From IMG/VR virus record IMGVR_UViG_3300017598_001040, positions 1 to 28,115 of that record: 28,115 nucleotides of DNA; one strand, 5' to 3'. Position numbers and translations under genes: made by a program. The notes under the pieces are model-generated. The model did no database searches. It was given only the letters and a program-made list of their open reading frames with translations, and was not told the origin of the DNA. The DNA comes from a virus. Below, piece by piece: positions 23,687 through 28,115 of this stretch (position 1 is its first letter; each line of letters starts with the position of its first letter).

Positions 23687-23700
23687 TGCAAGCGCTTGCA
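23687..23700. promoter_or_regulatory. Dispersed palindrome, copy 6 (TGCAAGCGCTTGCA)
   Basis: An exact copy is fitted precisely between the dnaB-like stop codon (23701-23703) and the ribosome binding site of the next gene. A bound protein here would block access to or passage into the zinc-ribbon and primase genes. The function is inferred. Confidence 0.8.
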
Positions 23701-24945
23701 CTACCTATAACCACTTAATACCTCGGTCTGTTCTATCAGCATCCTCGACATGTCGTACAGCACCTGAATCTTACCGCGTTCGCCTTCCCGCCCCTTTAAC
23801 AACTCCAGTATCTTGAAAGTTCTTGCCTTCCATACCCCCGACTCCCTCTCTCTTTCCTCTGTCAGATCCTCATCCAGACTGATGACGATACTCGCCAATT
23901 GGCCAACTGCATCGGTATAAGCAATGTTCTCCAGCTTCCCCGCCCCTCGCCTGTTAAATTGATATGTTGCTATCGCCGGAATCGAGAACTCCGTGGCTAT
24001 CATCTTCAAAAATTCCGCTGTCTGGGATACTCTCTCCCACCTTGCACTGATGTTCTCCTTTGATCGCAGCAAATAAGCTCCGTCAACATACAGGGCATCC
24101 GGCTTCAATTCTCGCACCGTTAATACGAGGTCCTCAATCGTACTCTTGAGTTCACCTTCTAACAGCCAGAAAGGCCTATCTGTGTTCCCCATGAGGTTGC
24201 CTACTCCCTCCTCCAACCGCATTCGGCCCCAGTGCCCAAGCCTACCCTTTCGGATTAAATCCGTCGGGACCCTCGTCCTCAGAGCCATTATTCTCCTGGC
24301 ACACTGCAGGGCTGGCATTTCTAAGGTAACCACCAACGGGCACTTGCCTGCATCATATGCATAGTTCGCCATGGCAAACTCGAAATATGACTTCCCCATA
24401 CCAGGCCTACCAACAATCGCTATTGTATCACCAGGCTGTGCCCCATTCGATACTTGGTCCAGGTAATCCAATCCAAACGGAACGCCGTCCATTTCTCCTG
24501 AATTCCTCAGCCTATCATGCTTTATCAATACCAACTGTGCCTTCCTCACCAAATCGTCTACTCGGTGCGTCGGGCTCCTTGCTTCAAGCTCAAGGAAACA
24601 GTCCCTTAATTTTCCTCGGGCAACGTCAACATCACCTTCTGAACACGCCTCCATCATCTGCTCAGCTGCTTCTGTTATCAGCCTCGACATTCTTCTTCTT
24701 TCAACTCTGTCTATCCAGTACTCAATCGGCTCATCCGTCAGCTCCGGTAGCGACACATTGACCTCGGCATCTATTGTCTCTTCCTTTGGATACACTCCGT
24801 ATTCCGCAAGATGCCGTTTGAGAAACTTATACACCTTCAGCTCTTCACCTACAAAAGAGTCATCGTCGACTCCCTTGTCTTTTAAATCAGTCAACAGCTC
24901 CTTCGTATCTAATAACTTCTTAATTAATCCAAGGCCAATTGTCAT
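23701..24945 (-). CDS. DnaB-type replicative DNA helicase
   Basis: This hexameric fork helicase has 414 residues. The N-terminal domain (about 1-125) is helical and binds primase in this family. The RecA-like C-terminal domain begins GVPFGLDYLDQVSNGAQPGD (154-173), then AIVGRPGMGKS (Walker A 179-186), VVTLEMP, DALYVDGAYLL (Walker B, Asp288), and IATYQFNRRGAGK near 330, ending LELLKGREGERGKI, which matches the usual KnR-G-x-x-G segment. It starts with TAAATG directly after the loader gene and has GGAGA upstream. The loader before it and the primase after it complete a phage primosome. Confidence 0.9.
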   Translation of the reverse strand: MTIGLGLIKKLLDTKELLTDLKDKGVDDDSFVGEELKVYKFLKRHLAEYGVYPKEETIDAEVNVSLPELTDEPIEYWIDRVERRRMSRLITEAAEQMMEACSEGDVDVARGKLRDCFLELEARSPTHRVDDLVRKAQLVLIKHDRLRNSGEMDGVPFGLDYLDQVSNGAQPGDTIAIVGRPGMGKSYFEFAMANYAYDAGKCPLVVTLEMPALQCARRIMALRTRVPTDLIRKGRLGHWGRMRLEEGVGNLMGNTDRPFWLLEGELKSTIEDLVLTVRELKPDALYVDGAYLLRSKENISARWERVSQTAEFLKMIATEFSIPAIATYQFNRRGAGKLENIAYTDAVGQLASIVISLDEDLTEERERESGVWKARTFKILELLKGREGERGKIQVLYDMSRMLIEQTEVLSGYR

Positions 24946-25656
24946 TTACAATTTCTCCGTCACCTTCAGGCTAAACTCTTTATATCCTTCTACATCAAAT
25001 GGAACAGCAAATCCAAATTCGTTTATTCGCCTCGCAACCGCATCGCCTAACATCCTCTCCAAATCCTTGAAAAGCTCACTGAGTCCTGCCCTCTGAAACG
25101 TCTTACCCTTGAAAGTTGTTGTCATTAACGTCAGGCCTCCTTTCACGCACCGATCAGACAGCATGCTCGCCGCCATCCCCTTTCCATAAGAATTCAGCTG
25201 CATGTCAGCTACATCTTCCCAAACGAGCAGCCCCGCTTTTCTGATTAACTCCCTCGTCTCCCACGCTGGGTCAGCAGCAAAAATATCAGCTGGGGCTCTG
25301 GCGCTAAAAAGTGAATGCAACTCCTCTGTATTCGTTCGGTTACACGGTACGCCCACTCTCGTAAATGAATACGTCGGTCCAACATAAAGTGCAAGCGCTT
25401 GCAGAAATCCGTAACTCTTTGAGACAACGACTACTATCGGTTTCTTTTCACTATGCGTTAAATGTATCAGTGCTCTGATTATTCCTTTTCTCACAGCCTC
25501 TGGCGGCTTAGTCCTCAATTTTTTAATTGGAAATTTCAGTCCATCCAGCTTCTCCCATATAATCGCCTTTGTTGTAGCATCGCCTTTAAATTTCGTCAGA
25601 TCCCATGGGAACACTATGTCTTTTTCAGTTATTTTCTTCGCTTCCTTCTTCGCCAT
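24946..25656 (-). CDS. Probable helicase loader-like protein lacking a P-loop
   Basis: The ATG at 25656 has GGGGAGG 5 nt upstream and gives 236 residues. The order initiator, this gene, dnaB-like is the usual place of a DnaC/DnaI loader. The fold pattern also fits: a strand KKPIVVVVSKSYGFLQALAL (71-90) where a P-loop would be, AGLLVWEDVADM (141-152) where Walker B would be, LTLMTTTF as a sensor-1-like strand, and a last helix ERMLGDAVARRINEFGFAVPF. But GxxxxGK[ST] is missing, replaced by SKSYGFLQ. So it may be a degenerate AAA+ protein that no longer binds ATP, or an unrelated protein in the same slot. A palindrome lies inside it. Confidence 0.5.
   Translation of the reverse strand: MAKKEAKKITEKDIVFPWDLTKFKGDATTKAIIWEKLDGLKFPIKKLRTKPPEAVRKGIIRALIHLTHSEKKPIVVVVSKSYGFLQALALYVGPTYSFTRVGVPCNRTNTEELHSLFSARAPADIFAADPAWETRELIRKAGLLVWEDVADMQLNSYGKGMAASMLSDRCVKGGLTLMTTTFKGKTFQRAGLSELFKDLERMLGDAVARRINEFGFAVPFDVEGYKEFSLKVTEKL
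25390..25403. promoter_or_regulatory. Dispersed palindrome, copy 7 (TGCAAGCGCTTGCA)
   Basis: An exact 14-bp copy lies inside the loader-like gene, read as CTG CAA GCG CTT GCA CTT (LQALAL), at the position where a P-loop would otherwise be coded. It uses the same reading frame as the copy at 4529. It is operator-like by inference. Confidence 0.75.
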
Positions 25657-26572
25657 CTTCCTCCCCTTCAATTATAACTGGATATTCTTCCACTATCGGT
25701 CTTTCGTTCTTTGGAATCGCCAGCCAGTCACGTATCTCCCTTCGGTTCAAATAATAGAACTCAAAACTTACACGCGACGGAATCGGTAAGTCGGTTACTT
25801 TTCCATCGTGCCACGTCTTGTGAAGCGTACTTCTTTGCATTTCCCGGAAGTGCTCAACAAAACCACTTAACTCCTGCTTCGGGTCGCTGTCACTCGACTC
25901 GCATTCTTTCAGCCAGTTCTTAGCCTGTCTTTTTAACTTCCGCGTCCATCCATCAAAATACCCAAGCTCTTGCTCCGCACACAAGCCTCTTAAAATCGTC
26001 TCGACATTCGCCTGGCTTAAATTTTCCGCCGCCATCGCCGTATCGTATTTCTGCTTCCTTGCCATCTCCGACTTCCTCATTCCTTCCTTAATTGCGCTAT
26101 CTAATTTCATCCACCTCCTCCCCTCCCAGAAAATCAACACTTTCTTTTGAATCTCTGTCAGCTTCGCGCACCTCCTTCCAACCATTTTATCATCAGACCC
26201 TTTAACCAGCCAGTCTATGTACAAGCCCAGAAGCATCGGAATATTCAGTCTGTACTCCGCAGAGTCTGCTCTCTTTCTCTTAATTTCTAAGACCCCTTTT
26301 TCAATAAGTCTTTTTTTGGATTTAAAAAATTGCTGCCTACAACAACCTACTGGTGGAGTATAACCAGGCCAAAAATCTTCGTAAAATTGCATCTCCCTCA
26401 TACGTCCTGAAAAATAACTAAAACACAACGTCCTCCCGTAGACATAAAGCGCAACCTCTAACTCCGACCTGCTACCGGGAACCATACACAAACCACTGAC
26501 CACTGCATCTTTTAATAGAAGCTTTTCATATACTGTAATCCCTGCTTCCGTAAAATGATTCTTGTCTGCCAA
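25625..26572 (-). CDS. Putative replication initiator (winged-helix-like phage protein)
   Basis: This is the first gene of the replication operon, upstream of the loader-like and helicase genes, the usual place of a phage origin-binding protein. The N-terminal 115 residues look like a winged helix: LEVALYVYGRTLCFSYF, CCRQQFFKSKKRLIEKGVLE, IKRKRADSAEYRLN. The middle is basic (KLTEIQKKVLIFWEGRRW, RKLKRQAKNWLKEC) and the tail is acidic (EGEEDGEEGSEENN). The preferred start is TTG at 26572, 5 nt after GGGGGTGA, the same arrangement as for the Ycf46-type gene; GTG at 26581 is the alternative. It overlaps the loader gene by 32 nt. The family is not identified with certainty. Confidence 0.6.
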   Translation of the reverse strand: MADKNHFTEAGITVYEKLLLKDAVVSGLCMVPGSRSELEVALYVYGRTLCFSYFSGRMREMQFYEDFWPGYTPPVGCCRQQFFKSKKRLIEKGVLEIKRKRADSAEYRLNIPMLLGLYIDWLVKGSDDKMVGRRCAKLTEIQKKVLIFWEGRRWMKLDSAIKEGMRKSEMARKQKYDTAMAAENLSQANVETILRGLCAEQELGYFDGWTRKLKRQAKNWLKECESSDSDPKQELSGFVEHFREMQRSTLHKTWHDGKVTDLPIPSRVSFEFYYLNRREIRDWLAIPKNERPIVEEYPVIIEGEEDGEEGSEENN

Positions 26573-26635
26573 ACTCGTCACCCCCTTTCCTCTAAAATTT
26601 TTACTTTATTTTCTCGTCGAAATGTCTTGTGCGGT

Positions 26636-26664
26636 ATTATAACCCAGCTTTCACTTTTTGTCCA
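26636..26664 (-). promoter_or_regulatory. Promoter of the replication operon
   Basis: On the minus strand, TGGACA (26659-26664) and a perfect TATAAT (26636-26641) are separated by 17 bp. The start would be near 26629, giving a leader of about 55 nt before the initiator gene. Confidence 0.82.
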
Positions 26665-26669
26665 GTAGT

Positions 26670-26678
26670 TTATCCACG
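26670..26678 (+). promoter_or_regulatory. DnaA-box-like 9-mer
   Basis: TTATCCACG on the plus strand differs from the DnaA-box consensus TTATNCACA at one position. It lies 6 bp beyond the -35 box of the replication operon, next to the initiator gene. One box alone is weak evidence; the setting makes it worth noting. Confidence 0.4.
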
Positions 26679-26736
26679 GCGAAATTTTTCCTTTCTTCCC
26701 TCCTGGCAGTAAAGAAAAGAAGGCTTTCCGGATGCG

Positions 26737-26750
26737 GGCGTCTTGACGCC
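26737..26750. repeat. Short inverted repeat GGCGTC-TT-GACGCC
   Basis: A 6-bp perfect inverted repeat with a 2-bp spacer, embedded in a GC-rich patch (GCGGGCGTC...GACGCCGC) of the otherwise AT-rich control region. No T-run follows, so it is not a terminator; it could be a protein-binding site. Confidence 0.4.
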
Positions 26751-26799
26751 GCAATCTACTCTCTTGTATATTCTTGTTCTATTCTCGTATTAAAGAAGA

Positions 26800-26883
26800 G
26801 ACGCATTTCGGTCATAGTTTGTCTTATTTCTGCGACTCTTTGTCGCATTTCGGCCATAGTTTGTCGCATTTTGGCTACCCGTA
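26800..26883. repeat. Four tandem 21-bp repeat units (iteron-like)
   Basis: Four consecutive 21-bp units begin at 26800, 26821, 26842 and 26863. Units 1 and 3 differ at 2 positions; units 2 and 4 differ from unit 3 at 7 each. The shared core is GTCGCATTTCGG. The unit length equals two helical turns, and the array lies upstream of the putative initiator gene, so these could be iterons. Because 21 is a multiple of 3 they also encode heptads on the minus strand (see the possible coiled-coil gene). Confidence 0.6.
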
Positions 26884-26888
26884 CATTT

Positions 26889-26902
26889 TGCAAGCGATTG
26901 CA
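26889..26902. promoter_or_regulatory. Dispersed palindrome, copy 8 (TGCAAGCGATTGCA, one mismatch)
   Basis: This copy has one change (C to A) in the right half but keeps the outer TTGCAA...TTGCAA (26888-26903). It lies 9 bp upstream of the -35 box of the plus-strand small-RNA promoter and next to the 21-bp repeats. The position suits an activator or a modulator of that promoter. Confidence 0.7.
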
Positions 26903-26911
26903 AAAAAATAG

Positions 26912-26940
26912 TTGACAAAGCAAAAAAAAGATGATATCTT
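26912..26940 (+). promoter_or_regulatory. Plus-strand promoter of the small RNA
   Basis: TTGACA (26912-26917) is separated by 17 bp from TATCTT (26935-26940), with TG at the extended -10 (TGATATCTT). An A-rich stretch precedes the -35 box. Transcription should start near 26947. It is the only convincing promoter on the plus strand in the window. Confidence 0.8.
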
Positions 26941-26946
26941 ACTTGA

Positions 26947-27094
26947 CAACTGGTGAGATATCCATCCATCTCACCTCTCTCTTACCGAGGTCGGTTTTCA
27001 TCCTACCACACTCAATGAAAACCTGCCACCGCCAAACGAAAGGCCCGTAGGATTCGCCACCTCGGGCCTTTCGTCATCTTATTTCTTTTTTTCT
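26947..27094 (+). ncRNA. Structured small RNA beside the replication control region
   Basis: A plus-strand transcript of about 145 nt is bounded by a strong promoter and a terminator and contains no open frame of note. It holds three hairpins. H1 is GGTGAGAT (26952-26959) with ATCTCACC (26968-26975), an 8-bp perfect stem. H2 is GGTTTTCAT (26993-27001) with ATGAAAACC (27015-27023), a 9-bp perfect stem. H3 is the terminator stem of 11 bp. In addition, CCGAGGT (26985-26991) can pair with ACCTCGG (27059-27065), and ATCCTAC (27000-27006) with GTAGGAT (27047-27053). This gives an alternative long-range duplex or a loop-loop contact. It is not a known family that I can name. It could be a replication-control RNA, an attenuated leader or a packaging-type RNA. 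Confidence 0.65.
27037..27094 (+). terminator. Rho-independent terminator of the small RNA
   Basis: CGAAAGGCCCG (27037-27047) pairs perfectly with CGGGCCTTTCG (27063-27073) around a 15-nt loop. A T-rich tail (TTTCTTTTTTTCTT, 27082-27094 region) follows on the plus strand. The stem ends one base before the stop codon of the convergent HNH gene. On the minus strand only TTTGG follows the stem, so termination there should be weak. Confidence 0.88.
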
Positions 27095-27343
27095 TAGGAT
27101 ATATCTTGGCTCAAATCTACTTTTAACAGCAAGGCCATGTCTACTCCTGTGGCAATACTCGCATAGAGTCTGCAAATCACGTTTCAGATCTTCAAGACCT
27201 AAACTATCATAATTCTTGTGATGCACATTCACTCGCTTCGTACTTCCACACTTCTGACAGCTTGGATTCATTTTCAGCTTTTCTGCCCGAATCTCCCTCC
27301 ACAACGCAGACTTGATATACTGCCGATAATACGAATCCTCCAC
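27074..27343 (-). CDS. HNH endonuclease
   Basis: The 89-residue protein has the full HNH zinc finger: SCQKCG (28-33, Cys29 and Cys32), VNVHHKNYDSLG (38-49, catalytic His pair 41-42), LQTLCEYCHRSRHG (57-70, Cys61, Cys64, His65). Free-standing proteins of this size are common in phages, where they act as homing-type nickases or assist packaging. It starts with GTG overlapping the previous stop (TAGTG); the ribosome binding site is weak. Its end abuts the small-RNA terminator. Packaging-linked HNH proteins usually sit next to terminase, which is far away here, so a homing or free HNH nuclease is more likely. Confidence 0.85.
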   Translation of the reverse strand: MEDSYYRQYIKSALWREIRAEKLKMNPSCQKCGSTKRVNVHHKNYDSLGLEDLKRDLQTLCEYCHRSRHGLAVKSRFEPRYILRKKEIR

Positions 27344-27645
27344 TATTTTACTTCGTCAAACCACATCACCCTTACTTTACTCCTCTGCTCTTCCAGCTGT
27401 TCGTTCAGCCATTCAATTTCAGCAGCAACAGCATCGCTTCTATTCTTGAATCCGTGGCCTATCTGTTTCTCCGATCCATCTTCAAGGACCAACCAAATCT
27501 GCCATTTCTGCTCTTCCTTCGACCAACGAACGTTACTTGCCCGCGTCATTTCAGCAGATCCTAACTCCAAACATGGATGTCCGTCTTGATACAAAAATCG
27601 TACTGTCCCTCCATTAGGACTTATCAATACTATTGACGACTCCAT
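27343..27645 (-). CDS. Unknown 100-residue protein
   Basis: The ATG at 27645 follows the DUF2997-like stop by one base. The protein reads as a beta-rich N-terminal part (SIVLISPNGGTVRFLYQDG), then NVRWSKEEQKWQIWLVLEDG (about 38-57) and a helical end FKNRSDAVAAEIEWLNEQLEEQ. The W...KW..W..L.DG pattern followed by a DA..EI..LN helix suggests a small alpha/beta protein with a repeat-like fold. I do not recognise a family. Its tight packing between the DUF2997-like and HNH genes suggests it belongs to the same module. Confidence 0.65.
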   Translation of the reverse strand: MESSIVLISPNGGTVRFLYQDGHPCLELGSAEMTRASNVRWSKEEQKWQIWLVLEDGSEKQIGHGFKNRSDAVAAEIEWLNEQLEEQRSKVRVMWFDEVK

Positions 27646-27646
27646 C

Positions 27647-27838
27647 TTATGCTTCTACCTGTTGGCCGCTATGGCTCTCTTTGTAATAGCTATCTTTCTT
27701 CTTCTCTTCTTCAACGTTTCCAAGCATTTTGAGGACATTGTTGATGCCATCCTTGCACTCTGTTCCGACAAAATCCTTGGCGTCCACATCCACACTCGTC
27801 CCATCAGGACTAATCTTAATGATATACTCTCCCATCAT
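27647..27838 (-). CDS. DUF2997-like small protein
   Basis: The 63-residue protein has the layout of DUF2997: YIIKISPDGTSVDVDAKDFVG (a strand-turn-strand with the PDG turn), then TECKDGINNVLKMLGNVEEE (a conserved Cys followed by a helix) and a short polar tail containing DSYYKE. AAAGGAGGAA stands before two ATGs at 27838 and 27835; the second is better spaced. DUF2997 genes are often next to DUF1257/Ycf35 and a Ycf46-like ATPase; the neighbouring upstream gene here is DUF1257-like. Biochemical function is not known. Confidence 0.7.
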   Translation of the reverse strand: MMGEYIIKISPDGTSVDVDAKDFVGTECKDGINNVLKMLGNVEEEKKKDSYYKESHSGQQVEA

Positions 27839-27848
27839 TTCCTCCTTT

Positions 27849-28115
27849 CTACAACTGTAGTGAGCTGACTTTCATAACAATAGAACCATCGTCCTGCTCT
27901 CTCGCCCAATCAACCATTTTGCCAGACTTCCGTACGCCTTTTGTAATTACACCTTTCGTGTAATCTCTCCCAAGCTTTCCTCCGTTACGTCCTAAACGCC
28001 TGGTTATCATAGAATAGTTTGGGTCATTGTCGACAATCATTTTAAAACCGCCCCCATCCTCTACTAAATAACCATCGTACCCGCGACGCCCACGACTTTT
28101 ATCTTTTAGGAAAGC
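27849..28115 (-). CDS. DUF1257/Ycf35-like protein, 5' end outside the window
   Basis: The frame is open from 28115 to TAG at 27849, 88 codons, and the ATG at 28040 is probably internal. The visible part reads RGRRGYDGYLVEDGGGFKMI, then NYSMITRRLGRNGGKLGRDY, a helix TKGVITKGVRKSGKMVDWAR and a final strand DDGSIVMKVSSL. This matches the end of DUF1257/Ycf35 proteins: a strand pair, a basic helix and the closing DGSI.L.V strand. With the DUF2997-like gene directly downstream the call is strengthened. The reaction or partner is not known. Confidence 0.6.
   Translation of the reverse strand, partial: AFLKDKSRGRRGYDGYLVEDGGGFKMIVDNDPNYSMITRRLGRNGGKLGRDYTKGVITKGVRKSGKMVDWAREQDDGSIVMKVSSLQL

Larger units (their letters stand above)
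26651..26869 (-). pseudogene. Possible small coiled-coil gene interrupted by an in-frame amber codon
   Basis: An ATG at 26869 opens a frame of 37 codons to TAG (26756-26758). The same frame then continues 34 codons to TGA at 26651-26653. The first part consists of 7-residue units RQTMAEM, RQRVAEI, RQTMTEM with hydrophobic residues at heptad a/d positions, a coiled coil. Differences between units are partly synonymous (CGA/AGA, GCC/GCA) or conservative (M/V, M/I), as in real coding sequence. The second part reads TARREERKNFAVDKLLDKK at its end. There is no Shine-Dalgarno site and the region carries origin-like features, so this may be a decayed gene or chance. Confidence 0.3.

Noticed and set aside
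26651-26869. Amber recoding in this phage
   Set aside because: Several clear genes end in TAG (for example those ending at 4523, 18105 and 27849), followed at once by the next gene, so TAG is read as stop here.
26800-26883. CRISPR array
   Set aside because: The units are directly adjacent at 21 bp with no spacers of unrelated sequence, and no cas1/cas2 is present. The Cas4-like nuclease belongs to the phage recombination operon.
26658-26915. An 85-codon plus-strand open frame across the 21-bp repeats
   Set aside because: It has no ribosome binding site, is rich in Cys/Ile/Arg repeats that merely follow the 21-bp period, and crosses the operator and the -35 box of the small-RNA promoter. The minus-strand reading shows better coding character.
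26944-26973. A second plus-strand promoter starting at TTGACA (26944-26949)
   Set aside because: The sequence 17 bp downstream (CCATCT) is not a -10 box, and it lies inside the first hairpin of the small RNA.
1-28115. tRNA genes, insertion sequences, integrase or attachment sites
   Set aside because: No cloverleaf-like sequence, transposase, integrase or flanking repeats were found by eye on either strand. A computational tRNA scan would be more sensitive.

Overview
The window looks like an internal piece of a tailed double-stranded DNA phage (or prophage) genome. Its genes include a large terminase with ATPase and nuclease halves, a small-terminase candidate, a DnaB-type helicase, a DnaG-type primase, a phage single-stranded-DNA-binding protein, a RecA-type recombinase, a UvsW-type helicase, a RuvC-type resolvase and several small nucleases. 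All protein genes are on the minus strand, tightly packed, and many overlap at ATGA, TAATG or TAGTG junctions. Strong AGGAGG-type ribosome binding sites and consensus sigma-70/sigma-A promoters suggest a Gram-positive (Firmicutes-like) host. That is an inference; the species cannot be read from the sequence. No portal, capsid or tail genes and no tRNAs are visible.

In the direction of transcription (high to low coordinates) the layout is as follows. (1) 28115-27074: a small upstream module with a DUF1257/Ycf35-like protein cut by the window edge, a DUF2997-like protein, an unknown protein and an HNH nuclease. (2) 27073-26573: a non-coding control region. It holds a minus-strand promoter for the replication operon, a DnaA-box-like 9-mer, four 21-bp repeat units, a palindromic operator-like site, and a plus-strand promoter that drives a roughly 145-nt structured RNA ending in a strong terminator. 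(3) 26572-15372: the replication and recombination operon. It runs winged-helix-like initiator, probable helicase loader lacking a P-loop, DnaB, zinc-ribbon protein, primase, SSB, UvsW-like helicase, MerR-like protein, RecA partner-like small protein, RecA, HNH, T7-endonuclease-I-like nuclease, Cas4/RecB-like nuclease, a small unknown gene and RuvC. (4) 15294-12799: a Ycf46-type AAA+ ATPase and an unknown protein with an acidic tail. (5) 12731-4523: a sugar and glycan island (DegT aminotransferase, flavin-reductase-like protein, hexapeptide acyltransferase, glycosyltransferase, SGNH hydrolase, sugar SDR, UDP-GlcNAc 2-epimerase) interrupted by a DUF5662 gene and a RarA-C-like gene. (6) 4511-1: a ParB-like nuclease-domain protein, the terminase small and large subunits, and two unknown genes, the last running off the window.

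The most striking signal is an exact 14-bp palindrome, TGCAAGCGCTTGCA, present seven times plus one single-mismatch copy, spread from 4529 to 26902. It occurs both between genes and inside genes, in all three reading frames, so it is conserved as DNA and not as protein. It fits the operator pattern of LacI/CcpA-type regulators (cre-like), and its dispersal recalls the stoperators of some temperate phages. The second is the plus-strand small RNA beside the candidate replication origin, whose terminator competes with a long-range alternative pairing. The third is the co-occurrence of Ycf46-, DUF1257- and DUF2997-type proteins in one phage-like genome.
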